A stretch of 64,000 bases of DNA from Cymodocea nodosa (taxonomy: Eukaryota > Streptophyta > Magnoliopsida > Alismatales > Cymodoceaceae): the NCBI GenBank assembly GCA_036874045.1, contig CM072337.1, positions 5,828,001-5,892,000 of the forward strand. The letters run 5' to 3'. A model generated the notes under the pieces. That model did not search any database. It saw only the letters and a program-made list of their open reading frames with translations, and was not told where the DNA came from. Positions 1 to 11,170 of the stretch are shown here, piece after piece. How positions within the stretch are numbered: the stretch's first letter is position 1; every line of letters starts with the position of its first letter. Position numbers and translations under genes: made by a program.

Positions 1-1006
1 AGAGGAAGAAAAATGCAATGCGAGAGTGAGAGCTAGAGGAATATGAAGTAGATCTAGTAGAATGCATACGTGTGAGCAAACTTGCACACATAAAGGTACC
101 AAATCTATGAAACAAAAAATCATTGCATGTATTCTTAATGAAGTGGAAAAAGAAAAAACTCTACATCCCAAGAATGAGTTAGCTCATGCAGTGTTTTTTA
201 AGAGGTGCCAGTTTTGGTTTCAATGAGAAATATATTGTTTAGCTATTGGAATTCCCTTCCATTTAAGGGGAAGTGCTTATAAGGCTAGTGCCACCGATTT
301 TCAAATTATTACTAGGCCTCCACTCTCACTTACTAAATGGATACCATAGTTAGATGTCTAGAAATTTTGACTTACTATTGTCGATTGGCACATAACTAGT
401 AGAATAAGAGATTCTACTAGAAAGAAGGAATTAAAATATCTGAAATACTAGCTTGGCCTATTCACTCAAAAGGATCAAGATGAAGGGGTGCACATACCTC
501 TAAATATCAAATAGTTAATAGATGAAGTCAATAAAATAGTATTGGATGAACAACAACTAAGACCTTAGAACTTGCTAGCTCAAGAAGTAATTCGTGTAAA
601 GTCTAAGCTATGGTTTTAGAAACAATTATATTATGCTATTTATTACTCATGTTATGAATAAATCAACAAGGGTTCAGAGCACTCCCCTCTCTAGCATGCT
701 AGAAACTACTAATGAACAAAGCCAATTTGACTTTATTATTCACAATTATATAGCACTAGGAGAGAGACTGGAAGTTGTTGCCCCAGCTACCTAAGTAGAT
801 TTTCATGAATGGAGAGAAAATAGGGCATCTACAGGCCCATCATAGTCAATCCTCTTAGCTGGTGAAGATGATATAGAAATAAAATTTGAAGCTAAAGATG
901 ATGATGAGACTCTTTAGAATTTTTTAGATAGACAAAAACAACCCATTGTAGAATATAGTTTTTCCTTTAGCCTACCCTCCAATGATGAATAGAGATTGGT
1001 ATATCA
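1..1006 (+). pseudogene. PTTP-like transposon ORF, N-terminal half (E0)
   Basis: Broken reading frame that I recognise by comparison with the copies at 50390-52561 and 33453-34430. Bases about 20-225, allowing for stops, encode a helical stretch (K-Q-K-I-I-A-C-I ... ELAHAVFF-KRCQFWF) that aligns with METRIRVAIET ... ALELIKRKSRLWF in those copies. An acidic stretch follows near 840-930, as in the 51.1-51.5 kb part of the other copy. The role of this ORF in plant retrotransposons is not established; it occupies the 'env position' after integrase. The piece is cut at 1007 by an LTR and resumes at 2428. Many stops are TAG or TAA where the other copies have Gln or Trp. No start is visible because the window begins inside the ORF. 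Confidence 0.55.
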
Positions 1007-2427
1007 TGATATTATTAGGACCAGATAGCTTACTAGAAGGGGGTGAATGGTAATTTTAAAAATTTTAGACTATATTATTGCTAAATGATTTTTAACTATT
1101 TGAAGCTTAACTGAATAAATAATAAACCAATGAGTTAAACTATGATAATATAGAGAAACTTCACAATTAGTAATTTAAAGAATTTTAGACTATATTATTG
1201 CTAAATGATTTTTAACTATTTGAAGCTTAATTGAATAAACTAATGAGTTAAACTACGATAATGTAGAGAAACTTCACAATTAAAGTACACAAAGAATTTT
1301 AGGTGGTTCACTCCTAACGGCTAGTCCACCCCTAAGGTACACATTGGGCTTTACTATCAACTTTCACTTACACGCTTGCTTTTAGGTTGAAGCATGAACC
1401 AACCACAATTTTGAACTTTTTGGTCATAGCTCTAACTAACCTTTCAAAGAAGCTTTCTAGTCAAAACTTTAGTAAACCAACAATCTTTTCTTCTATAAGA
1501 GATTTAGGCATAGAGAGCTTTTTCACATGTATCAGCTTGAGAGATTCTTGCACTTTGATTGGATGTGTTTGTATGAATTCTGGTTTTCTCTCACTATATG
1601 TATATTTATCTCTATCCATTTATAGAATGATCTAGTTATATTTATATCTGTGATTCCAACAATCATATTATTTGTCAACAGTATTATTCTACCAGTCCTA
1701 TAAATGGAAAGTTACCATTTGATATATTGTCAAATGCTTTTCTCTCGATCTTCTTCTAGGTCCTTAAGTTATTTTTAACTTAATGAGTTGTTCTTTCTTA
1801 TCTTCTACAAATACATGTTGAGTTATGCTAACTCTATGAGTTCTATCATGTGAATTTTCTTGCTGTGCACATGATGCCAATCCTTTGTTATTTTCTCCCA
1901 ATTCATTAAGTTGTTGCTAACTTAATGAGTTGCTTTTCTCTTTTACTCATTAACTTAATGAGTTGTTCTTTCTTGTCTTTTACAAATACATGTTGAGTTA
2001 GCATAACTCAACAAGTTTTATCATGTGAATTTCCTTGCTATGCATGTGATGCCAATCTTTCATTATTTTCTCCTAGGTTGTTAAGTTGTTGCTAACTTAA
2101 CGAGTTGCTTTTCTCTTTTACTCATTAATGTAACAAGTTTTGCACATGAGTTTTTGTTGACTTAGCAAGTTCTGTTCGGCTTCTTAAGAATACATTGAGT
2201 TGTGCCTTCTGTATTTACACGTTGAGTTAGCATAACTCAATGAGTTCTTTAGTTTTTAAGCCTGTAACTTGAGTTGTTCCTTCTGTATTTACATGTTGAG
2301 TTATGCTAACTCAATGAGTTCTTCAGCCTTTAAGCCTGTAACTACCTTTATTGTCTTTTTGAAATATAATTTAAGTCATTACATGGATTTTTACATTATT
2401 AAAATCTAGAGGTCCTTTTAGATATCA
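1007..2427 (-). mobile_element. Copia-like solo LTR inserted in E0
   Basis: The block starts TGATATTATTAGGACC and ends with the near-inverse AGGTCCTTTTAGATATCA, so it has TG...CA ends with imperfect terminal symmetry. Just inside the left end is AGAAGGGGGTGAATGG, like the sense-strand 3' end of the copia LTRs at 19057 and 61654, which suggests minus orientation. It splits the PTTP-like ORF. Inside are three tandem duplications: about 120 bp at 1061-1292, about 175 bp at roughly 1780-2130, and about 80 bp at roughly 2190-2340. The last two carry TTGAGTTA-N3-TAACTCAA palindromes. I find no convincing target-site duplication, so it could also be an unusual DNA element. Confidence 0.5.
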
Positions 2428-3265
2428 CATAGATGCATGCATAGGAGGCTAGAGAAATAGAATTTACATAAGAGTAGTTGGAGATTCCTTTTCCACAGCA
2501 ACCATAGGCATATTTTTTAGAGATGGTCGAAATTCCTCTTGTTAGAGAGGAAAGTTTTGCTTAGGAACTTGCTTTAATGTATGAAATTACTCCTCTAAAA
2601 CATCTACCAAATTTGCTGATCCAAATAATATGGAGGGAATTAATTGGTTTATTTCAAGAATCAAGAAGCCTACTCTATATTTAATATAATTAAGGGGTAT
2701 GATGTTCTATATAGTAGGCTAGTGGATTTTAATTTTATGGAAGATATCAAAGAACTATTTGACTTCCAAGGTCTACTATGGGTAATTCTTAATTCTAGTC
2801 AAAATTTAAGAATTGATGGTTTCTATTTGAATTTGCATAACCAAGAAGGTGTTTTGATTAGCAATGTCACTAAAGAGGATATTTTTCTAACAACCTAAGT
2901 TTATGCTTATTGTTCTAGGACTAAAGAATGAAGAATGGCATAGCTATTGATCCTTACATTGCTCTCTCAATAGATTGAAACAACTAAATGGTAGAGCACA
3001 TCTGGTTGCTCTCATTTAGATCAAAACTATTTATTAGGCCATGATTTGGAATTGTCAACTTTTGTTAAGATTGCTACCTATTTAGTGCTCCATCGAATTC
3101 AAGTCAATTGGTTCAGGGTCTTCGTTTCTAAAATTTTGAATTTGAAAAAGTTGTTCTATGGGGATCTTATTTATAAGTTAGTGACTGCTAGGGTCGACTT
3201 ATCAAACTAGCAGTCGAAAAGATTGAAATCCATAATTATCACTACCAAAAAACCTTAGATAGTTT
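2428..3265 (+). pseudogene. PTTP-like transposon ORF, C-terminal half (E0)
   Basis: Continuation of the ORF at 1-1006 beyond the LTR insertion. The open stretch 2644-2898 reads YFKNQEAYSIFN ... FMEDIKELFDFQGLL, matching the 51.7-51.9 kb copy (SHEAYNKYQEIKGY ... MEDIRELFEFQGLL). Near 3085-3130 the reading H-R-I-Q-V-N-W matches the conserved VNRIQVNW, and near 3195 the DLSN-QSKRLKS stretch matches DFTKWTSKWMRS. The order EAYxxY, FQGLL, xxFYxNLxxxEG, RIQVNW fits the plant 'putative plant transposon protein' family found in Athila-type elements; the family name is from memory of the motif pattern, not from a search. The ORF is cut at about 3265 by the next element and lacks its coiled-coil end. 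Confidence 0.6.
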
Positions 3266-4373
3266 GTGAATTTTGAGTTTTAAGTTTATAAGACCACAAG
3301 TGTACAATGTCAAGATAGATATCGACAAGTACAGGTCATCCTCGGGGACTTGTGGTTAACTTTAGATTCAAGAAATTATCTCAATTACTAGCACATATTT
3401 GGTTTTATACACAACTTTGGTATTAATAGAATTTTAACTCAATATACATATGTCAAATATTCACAAGAAATTAATCATAAGCTTGTAGGCAAGTGTAGAT
3501 AAGAAGGTAAAATTTGTAGATCTTCAAACAAAATAGAACATTGGCAGGAAATTTGGATGCGAAAATAGCTTAAAAAATTAGAAAGTCTTATCTACTAGCA
3601 CCCTTGTCTTAAAAACCTTATATCTCAATGAATACTTATCCAAATTGGATGAAATCAGGTGCGTTGGAAGCTTTTTAGAATAAAGATAAAAATAAAGTTA
3701 TTAAATTAAAATTTTTGCACTCTAGATAATAGCAGATTCATAAAAAATAGAGGAAACTGAAATTTTGCACCTTAATTGATTCAACTTTGAAAACCCTTAT
3801 CAAATCAACTCTAAATATTACAAAATTTTATAGAATAAAAGTACAAATAGCCATACATATTAGAGGAGTTTTAGATTTTTCCTCAAATATTTTAGTGCTC
3901 AAATCAACCTCCAAACCTCTAAAAATGTGAGCAGAAAATAGAGTTACAAATTTGCAACCATACACTTGCATACCCACTTCAACCTTTTATTTCCTTCAAA
4001 TGGAAATCACTAAAATTCTCTTAACTACCATTCAGACAGTGACATAGAACAAGATTGAACAATGATAAAATGGAATCATTCACAAACAAGACAGAAATCA
4101 TGCAACACATTCAACAAGTATTAAGAAAAACCTAGAATATGTAAGGATACAAAGTATTTTTGATATCTTTGATGTAATGCACCCTAGAAAACGAAAATGA
4201 TACAAAAACCAAATAAAAATCTACTGTCCTAAGGTAAACCACAAGATTAAGAGAGAATATGAAGGAAGAAATGAGTAGGAAGAATGCTCACACAACAAGA
4301 TTGTAGCCCTCAAGATCTCGGTGACTTCTTGTTGGAATGAAGGTTTGGCAATGGTGCAACTTCTATGGAGTTG
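3266..4373. repeat. LTR fragment related to the L1 non-autonomous element
   Basis: No coding potential. The left end (TTTGTGAATTTTGAG, then a TTATAA-ACC run, a CACAAGTGTAC motif and a ..GGTCATCCTCGGGGAC motif) follows the same order as the left end of L1 at 39529-39660 (TTTGTAAGG, TTATAAACCGCAAGCGCAC, GAGTCGATCCACAAGGAG). It abuts the E0 ORF on the left and the E1 LTR on the right, so I read it as a diverged, truncated LTR of the same class. The relation is by motif order only. Confidence 0.35.
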
Positions 4374-5052
4374 TGTTTAGAATGAAAAAGTGCATAATGT
4401 TAATAGTTAAATAATGGTTAATTGCATAATATTTAGCTTATCATATGAGAATTAAGCCATTATGTTATAATTGCACTATTATATGCCTTAATGAAAGGAT
4501 CTGCATAATTTTAGGGAATTAGTGTTAATTAAGTATATTTTTGAATTGTCGATGAGTTATAGGCTTTGTAATTCCAAACTATCCAAAATGTCTATTATTT
4601 TAGAGAGTTACATTTTATGTACCAGATAATTATGTTTTGAATGCTTAAAGAATACTTTATTATTTCCTGAAGGACACATGTTGTAACCTTAATAGATGAC
4701 TATTTAGAATGAAAAGTGCATAATATTAAGAGTTAAATGATGGTTAATTGCATAATATATAGTTTATCATATGAGAATTAAGCCATTATGTTATAATTGC
4801 ACTATTATATGATTTAATAAAAGAATTGCATAATTTTAAGGAATTAGTGTTAATTAAGTACATTTCTGAACTATCAGTAAGTTATAGGCTTTTTAATTCT
4901 TAAGTATCAAAATTGTCTGTTATTTTGGACAATTACATTTCATGTACCAAACAGTTGTGTTTTAAATGCTTAAAGAATATTTTATTATTTCCTAGAGTAC
5001 ATGTGTTGTAACCTTAATACTTTTTTTTTATCCTCTTTAGACACTCAAACAA

Positions 5053-5817
5053 GAGTATCCTTGGAGGTGATAGAAGGTGAGTCTTCATGGGCACTCAAAT
5101 AGCATGATATACACCAAGAGTATCTATGGAGCTGATAACATATGAGTCTCAATGGACACTCCAACAACCTAGTATACACCAAGAGTATCCAAGGAGGCAA
5201 AAGCTTGCAGGAGTCCTTGTTAGGCCTCAATATGGTAGACTACTCAAAGTACCGTGTACTTTGTCTCGTAGAGATTCTTAACTAGTCGGGGGTACCCTAA
5301 GTAGCCCCATCCACCAACTCGATTAAGAGTACTAACTGAGGCAAGGCTCACAACGATGGCATGTGGGTTGAGTAGGTGGTGTACACACCTACGACTTGCC
5401 AATGCTTGAGTAGAGCCAACATTATTACCCATAGGAGTATCCTTGGAGGTGATAGAAGGTGAGCTTTCATGGACACTCAAATAGCATGGTATACACCAAG
5501 AGTATCCATGGAGGTGATAACATGTGAGCCTCAATGGACACTCAAACAACTTGGTATATACTAAGAGTATCTAAGGAGGTAAAAGCTTGTAGGAGTCCTT
5601 ATTAGACCCCAATATGGTAGACTACTCCAAGTATCGTGTACTTTGTCTCATAGAGATTCTCAACTAGTTGGGGGTACCCTAAGTGGCCCCATCCACCAAC
5701 TTGATTGAGAGTATTAACTGAGGCAAGGCCTGCAATGATGGCACGTGGGCTGGGTAGGTGGTGCAAACACTTACGACTTGCCAATGCTTGAGCAGAGCCA
5801 ACACTATTGCCCATAAG
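5053..5817 (-). repeat. 382-bp tandem repeat, body of the 5S SINE
   Basis: GAGTATCCTTGGAGGTGATAG occurs, allowing for its final base, at 5053 and again at 5435, and the following ~380 bp match with scattered differences (for example CCCATCCACCAACT and GCCAATGCTTGAG in both). The second unit runs directly into the 5S head. Each unit contains smaller internal repeats of an ACACTCAAA-CAAGAGTATC type. A partial duplication during reverse transcription, or a later unequal exchange, would explain it. Confidence 0.75.
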
Positions 5818-5935
5818 CACTGCACAAGAACTTCCTAGGTGGTCACCCACCCATCTTGGTTCTACTCTCGCCCAAACACAATTAACTCCAAAGTTCTTAT
5901 AGGAGTAGGTGTTTGGTAGTAGGTGTAAATGTACC
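5818..5935 (-). ncRNA. 5S rRNA-derived head of the SINE
   Basis: On the minus strand from 5935 downward the sequence aligns by eye along the whole plant 5S rRNA: it starts GGTACATTTACACC, continues AGAACTTTGGAGTTAA (5S: AGAACTCCGAAGTTAA), then GTTTGGGCGAGAGTAG (5S: CTTGGGCGAGAGTAG) and GATGGGTGGGTGACCACCT (5S: GATGGGTGACCTCCT, with a 4-bp duplication here), then GGAAGTTCTTGTGC. The A-box, intermediate and C-box regions of the internal Pol III promoter can be placed, with substitutions. It is a derivative, not a functional 5S gene. Confidence 0.85.
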
Positions 5936-6439
5936 TAACCTTAATACATGACTTAAGTGGATTTTCGGTAAGTTATTTGCTAACTATCCAAAATGTGTCT
6001 GAGCATCGGATAGTTAAGTTTGCAAGTATTTGAAATATCTTTTTATCATAAAACTTATTGAGGAAACATGTCGCAATTTGAAAACTTCACTTAAGTTATC
6101 TTGCGGAAGGTCAGGTGTTAACTATCCGAAATGCATATAAGTTTCAGGTACTTATAGTTGTAACTATCTAAAACATCTAAACTCATTAAATTAGAATTAT
6201 GCACGAGTTTTATAGTTAAATCAACAAAGTAAATCCATTGAGTTACATTAACTCCATAGACTATTTATTTTCAACATGCCATTGTAGCAGTTGTAGAAAT
6301 AGGAAATTCGAAGGAAAACTACGATTGCATGTATCACACAGGAATTAACTTATGGAATGAAGAAGAAATCACCATCGTTAATACAGATGAAGTAAATCCA
6401 ACTCATCATTTAAGCAGAAACAATTATTACTAAAAGAAA

Positions 6440-6447
6440 TATAAAAG
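6440..6447 (+). promoter_or_regulatory. LTR TATA box (E1, first LTR)
   Basis: TATAAAAG followed by a purine-rich run (AAGAGGAGAAAGACG). The same box in the same context occurs at 8228-8235 (TATAAAAG), 13065-13072 (TATAAAAA) and, on the minus strand, 47742-47749. Conservation among the LTR copies supports this as the core promoter, with transcription starting about 30 bp downstream. Confidence 0.65.
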
Positions 6448-9398
6448 AAGAGGAGAAAGACGAAGAGAGGGGGTGGAGGACCGTGCTAACTGCAGGAAGC
6501 ATCAAAAGTTCCTTGAAATTCCACAACACCACCAAAATCACCAACCATCAGAGGTCTGTGAAGATACTTTTTGGATGTCGGGTCGATTCTAAGTCAAACA
6601 CGGTGATTGACAACCATTGTGAGGAGTGGTTGCGTCGCAGGAAGGGAAGTCATTTTCACAAAGCATTGACTCATATCTTAGGAAATTGTAAAACTTCTAA
6701 CCTTGGTTTTGGGTTGATGCCAATATACTAAAGAGGAGATCAACTTACAAGTTTTGGTTCACGATTCTATAGGGAGAGGAGGCAAGACTGTAAGTGATTC
6801 AGTTTTCAGTAGTATAATCGCGTCACATGCAGTGATGAAAGTTCTTACTATCGATAAAGATTTTTACATTTCACCTTTTGCTCATCCTCAAGAATATATC
6901 GAAACAAAAATACCAAAAATAATTAATTATTTGTGTTTACATTTAGTATTAGAGTGTTGTATTGTTTGTTTTGTATCATGATTAATGTTATCATTGTTAG
7001 TAATATGAATGTTTTATGTTTGTTTGATTTAGAAAAGAAAAAATAGTTTTATTGTTTACTGAACTTGATTCGTACAGAATACTAAAAATCTTAATGGTTA
7101 CTATTTGAAATATTTGAATGCTAGTATTGCTTAATGACAAATATTAGATTAACTAACATTAAAGAGCTTAATTGATGTTATTTATATTCTATGGAACTGC
7201 CCAATGGTTGGCTGAATTCCTTTGTGAATAATAGTACTTAATTGGAAAGGTAGGCTTGTGGAGTTAACCTAAGTCCACGAGGTTAGTCCATTGAGTTAAC
7301 CATAACTACACGAACTAGGTCTATTGAGTTAACTACAACTCAATGAAGTACTTAACTAAACATATATAAACTTCAATATAAAAATCAAAATAGTGCACAA
7401 TTCTTACTCAATCTTTGTGGGATCGACCTATACTTGCACACAAATACAATATACACTGTGTACTTGCAATTAAAAATACAAATTAGACTTAATATCTAAT
7501 TTGTGTGAAAAGTTGTTTGGTTACTTCTAAAAGAATTTATTAAGATAAACAAATCAAACAAAATTTTCACACCGAACAATGACTTAAGTGAATTTTCAGT
7601 AAGTTAGAAGATAACTATCCGAAATGTGTTTGAGCATCGAATAGTTAGGTTTACAAGTATCTGAAATACCTTTTTTATCATAAGAATTACTGAGGACATG
7701 TGTCATGATCTGGAAACTTAACTTAAGTTATCTTTCGAAAGGTTAGGTGTTAACTATTTGAATTGCATATAAGTTTTGAATACTTATAGTTTGTAACTAC
7801 CTGAAATATCTTTTTATTTGTAAGTTAGAATTACGCATGTGTTGAATTTAAATGCTTTATTATGTCACGTGAGCTACACATGTTTAACTCGTTAAGTTAG
7901 TATAATTATATACATTGAGTTACTTGAATATACACTAAGATAACGCATTGTGTTAGTGTTATAAGCTTATAAGTTATCCCTTTATTGCACATGTTTTATA
8001 GTTAAGTTAGCATAACTATATGTGTTGAGTTACACTAACTCCACGGAGCAATTATTTTCTAACATGCCACTGTAGTAGTTGTAGAAACAGGAAATTTGAA
8101 GGAAAATCATGATTACACATATCACACAGGAATTAACTCATAGAATGAAGAAGAAATTACTATCGTTGATACGAATGAAGAAAATCTAACCGATCATTTA
8201 GGTAGAAGCAGATACTATTGAAAGAAATATAAAAGAATATGAGAAAAATGAAGAAAAGTGTGTGAAGGTGGAGGACCGCACTAACTGAAGGAAGTGTTAG
8301 AAGTTCCCTGAAACTCCACAACACCACCAAAATCACCAACCATTAGAGGTCTGTGAGGATACTTTCCAAATGTCAGGTTGATTCCGAGCCAAACACGGTG
8401 ATTGACAACCACTGTGAGGAGTGATCGCGTCGTAGGAAGGGAAGCCATTTTCACCAAATACCGACTCATATCTCAGGAGATCGTAAAGCTTTTAGCCTTG
8501 GTTTCAGGTTGATGCCAATATACTAAAGAGGAGATCAACTTACAAGTCTTGGTTCGCGATTCTATAAGGAGAGGAGGTAAGATTGTAAGTGGTTAAGTTT
8601 TTAGTGGTGTAATCACGTCACATGTAGTGACAGAAGTTTTTACTATCGATAGAGAATTTTTACATTTCACCTTTCATTCAACTTCAGGAACATATCAAAA
8701 CAAAAATACCAAAAAACTAATTATCTATGTTTACATTCAGTATTTATGTGTTGTATTATTTGTTTTGTATCATAATTAATGTTATCATTGTTAGTATTGT
8801 GAGTGTTTTATGTTTAGTTGATTCAAAAAATATAAAATAGTTTTATAGATTACTGAAATTGATTCATATAGAATACTAAAAAAATCTTAATAATTACTAT
8901 TAAAAATATCTAAATGTTAGTGTTGATTAATGATAAATCTTAGATTAACTAACATTAAAAAGCTTAATTGATGTTATTTATATTCTATGGAACCGCCAAA
9001 TGGATGGCCAAATTCCTTTGTGAATAGTAGTATTTAATTGGAAGTTACTAGGTAGGCTCGTAGAGTTAACTTAAGTCTACGAAGATAGTCCATTGAGTTA
9101 ACTATAAATCAATGGAGAGCTTAATTGAACACATATAAACTCTAGTATAAAAATCAAAATACTGCATAATTCTTACTTAATCTCTATGGGATTGACCTAT
9201 ACTTGTACACAAATACAATATACGGTGCACTTGCAGTTAAAAATACAAATTGGACTTAATATCTAATTTGTGTGAAAAGTTGTTTGTTTACCCTAAAAGA
9301 ATTTATTAATATATACATAAAAACAAATGAAATAAGTTTTCTAAATAGACATGTTCTGATTTAACTTCACAAACAACGTTCAACAAGTTTTTTTAGCA

Positions 9399-9419
9399 CT
9401 GTTGTTAGGGATTGAGAAG
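9399..9419 (+). other. Primer-binding-site-like sequence of E1
   Basis: Directly after the LTR end, CTGTTGTTAGGGATTGAGAA resembles the CCGTTGCCGGGGATTG core of the primer-binding sites of Athila/Tat elements. The equivalent site of E5 (46575-46590, minus strand, TCGTTGCTAGAGATT) is at the same place. The expected TGG start of the site is not preserved in either copy, so the exact LTR/PBS border is uncertain by a few bases. Confidence 0.6.
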
Positions 9420-9492
9420 CCAAGCAACTGTGAGTGTTGTTTTGTTTTAATTTCAGAGGGAGCGTTGTGTTTCCTTTTATATAATTGAGAAT

Positions 9493-9888
9493 ATGACATA
9501 TACTTATACCCAAAGATTGCTAAAACTTGTAGTTAGCATATGTGAATTCTACAACAGGGAAGGGCATGACATTGCTAATTGTTTGAAATTGAGACATTTG
9601 CAAATGGTTAGATCACATGAATAACAAATGAAAATCTTATAGTTTACCCAACTAATGGTCAGTTTAGAACAAGTAATATGTTGAGAGACAAGGAAGTTTA
9701 GGATAGGTATGATAGACTTGAGCATAGTTTAGAGCAAAACTTAGACAAGCTAGAATGATACAAATATTAGTAACAAGAAGTCAACTAACTAAATTATAGG
9801 GAAGATTATACAAAACCTAAACTCGATATCATCTATGAAACTGAGAAAACCAAAATCAAAATTAATCCTCTCTAAGGAAGAGAGCGAA
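9493..9888 (+). pseudogene. 5' gag ORF of E1, zinc knuckle without capsid
   Basis: The ATG at 9493 lies about 75 bp after the PBS. About 17 residues later comes CEFYNREGHDIANC (9541-9582), a CCHC zinc knuckle with its second Cys changed to Tyr. A following stretch (VRSHE-stop-QMKI) matches E5. There is no capsid domain between PBS and knuckle. E5 has the same arrangement with ATG at 46503, so this is shared rather than a one-off deletion. Zinc knuckles bind the genomic RNA in gag particles. The frame is broken by TAA and TAG codons and shifts, and the region down to 9888 corresponds to the compressed coiled-coil part of E5. The capsid domain of this element family is found instead near the 3' end (see 53407 and 61064). 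Confidence 0.65.
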
Positions 9889-10382
9889 AAGTTTTAAGGA
9901 GAGTATTTTTAGCTAAGCAAAGTAGTTCTCTATTTTTGCCATAAATTCCTAAAAAGTTATTTGATCTAGGAATTCTTGTTATATCATGCACCATAGTAAA
10001 TACCATTCTGGAAAGACCCTTAATAGATCTAAGTATAGGTATAAATGTTATGCCTAGTGATCTATTTGCATCCTTAGGATTAGAAGGTTTAATCCCTACT
10101 AGGATTGTCATTCAATTAGTAGATAGAAGTATAAAATACCCTAGAAGAAAAATAGAATATGTCTTAATTAAAATCAAGAACTTCATATATCCTATTGATA
10201 TTGTGATTTTGGATCCCCAACAAATTAAGCATCAAAATCATGATACATCTTTAATTTTGGAAAGGCCATTTTTAGCAACATCAGGGGTCGTTATAAATTG
10301 TAAAAATGGAGTAATGAAATTAGCACATGGTAATGAGGATACTCAATTAAATATTTTCAAATCAAAAAGGTTGAGGAGTTAG
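9889..10382 (+). pseudogene. Aspartic protease domain of Athila-like E1
   Basis: Reads LRRVFLAKQSSSLF, then the active-site region LIDLSIGINVMPSDLF, then SLGLEGLIPTR, a long ..KIKNFIYPIDIVILD stretch and LILERPFLATSGVVI. This is the Athila/Tat retropepsin pattern (family: DLGAS-x-N-x-MP and LILGRPFLAT). The catalytic D is present, but the usual G-A-S after it reads S-I-G, so activity is unlikely. The second half (10050-10382) is open for 110 codons; the first half has TAA stops. The enzyme would cut the gag-pol polyprotein. E5 holds the better-preserved homologue at 45087-45431. Confidence 0.75.
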
Positions 10383-11170
10383 AAATGCCCTTAAATACTA
10401 TAAACTTTCTAGAAGATGGAGGAGATATACTAGAAGATGTGATTAAGAAGAACTAAATAGGTAATTAGATTCTAGAACTTTAGAAGTAAGTGAAAGCATA
10501 GATGTAGAAGAAGATCAAGAAGAGTTTAATATTGAAGATGAAAATGTTAAATTAGGAGCTCTAGCTTTTGATGGTCAACATTTAGATTTAAAACCCTTAC
10601 CTCTTGAATTAACCTATATATTTCTGGAAGAAAAGCGAACATGTCCAATCATTATTACATCAGATTTAAAAGAGGATCAAATATCTAAATTAAAAGATGT
10701 AGTAAAAACTTATAAAAAAGCAATAGGATGGACTATGGGTGATATAAAAGGGTTAAGTACAACTTTATGCTGTCACTATATATATTTAGAAGAGAATGCT
10801 AAAGCAGTTAGAATTCTTGAGAGGAGATTAAATTCAAACCTTAAAGAAGTAGTCAAGAAGGAAATAGTGAAATGGTTAGATAATGATATAATTTATCTGA
10901 TTTTTGATAGCTCATGGGTTAGTCCAATCTATGTAGTTCCCAAGAAATCAGGATTAAAAGTTATTAGGAATGAAAGTCAGGACTTGATACCTACAAGAAT
11001 TCAATCAGGTTGGAGAGTGTGTTTAGACTATAGAAAGTTGAATGCTGTGACTAGGAAATATCATTTACCCTTACCTTTTATAGATCAAATGTTAGAGAAA
11101 TTAGCAAGGCAAGAATATTTTTGTTTCCTAGACAAATATTCAGAATATAACCAAGTTCCAATAGTATTCC
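10383..11170 (+). pseudogene. Reverse transcriptase, N-terminal half (E1)
   Basis: After an acidic linker the frame reads LDLKPLPLELTYIFLEE, KAIGWTMGDIKGLS, ERRLNSNLKEVVKKEIVKWLD, SSWVSPIYVVPKKSG, GWRVCLDYRKLNAVTRK, HLPLPFIDQMLEKLA and YFCFLDKYSEYNQV. These are the opening motifs of Ty3/gypsy RT of the Athila/Tat clade, including the first-strand 'LDYRKLN' and 'FLD-YSGYNQ' blocks. The FLDKYSEYNQ block keeps the first catalytic Asp. The YVDD-type block is gone because an internal deletion at about 11170 joins RT to the element's 3' UTR. The open stretch is 10735-11190; its last codons are already UTR sequence. Confidence 0.85.

Larger units (their letters stand above)
5021..5935 (-). mobile_element. 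5S-rRNA-headed SINE-like retroposon
   Basis: Minus-strand insertion in the E1 LTR. It is flanked by a perfect 12-bp target-site duplication, TAACCTTAATAC, at 5009-5020 and 5936-5947. The 3' end is an A9 tail (T9 at 5021-5029). The 5' end, exactly at the duplication edge, is a 5S rRNA-like sequence (5818-5935). The body is a 382-bp unit present about twice (5053 onwards and 5435-5817). TSD of this length, an A tail and a Pol III-type head are hallmarks of LINE-mobilised SINEs. It lacks TG...CA ends and a 5-bp TSD, so it is not a Cassandra-type LTR element, the well-known plant family that carries 5S sequence. The minus-strand ORFs in it follow the tandem repeat and do not look like real proteins. 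Confidence 0.8.
4374..9398 (+). mobile_element. Doubled 5' LTR of Athila-like Ty3 element E1
   Basis: LTR family with ends TGTTTAGAATG...CA, also present at 12201-14213, 46591-48606 and 54319-56427 (about 2.0-2.1 kb each). Here it is expanded to 5 kb. The first LTR runs 4374-7578 and ends in ..CACACCGAACA. A second copy lacking its first ~320 bp follows directly from 7579 to 9398. The first copy also has a tandem duplication of its 5' end (4374-4700 and about 4701-5020) and the SINE at 5021-5935. Both copies hold a TATA box (6440-6447 and 8228-8235) and end with the block containing a CACTTGCA-type motif seen in all family members. A PBS-like site and gag follow, so this is the 5' LTR. ORFs inside, such as 6483-6981, are not conserved as proteins. 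Confidence 0.8.

Noticed and set aside
5045..5850. Three consecutive minus-strand ORFs of 61-101 codons with similar proteins
   Set aside because: They repeat because the DNA is a 382-bp tandem repeat inside the 5S SINE; the proteins have no recognisable domain and frames are not kept.
5021..5935. Cassandra-type TRIM carrying 5S sequence
   Set aside because: No TG...CA ends, no 5-bp TSD; instead an A tail, a 12-bp TSD and the 5S sequence exactly at the 5' edge.
6483..6981. Two plus-strand ORFs as a possible host gene
   Set aside because: They lie in the transcribed part of the Athila-like LTR, and the homologous positions in four other LTR copies do not keep the frame.
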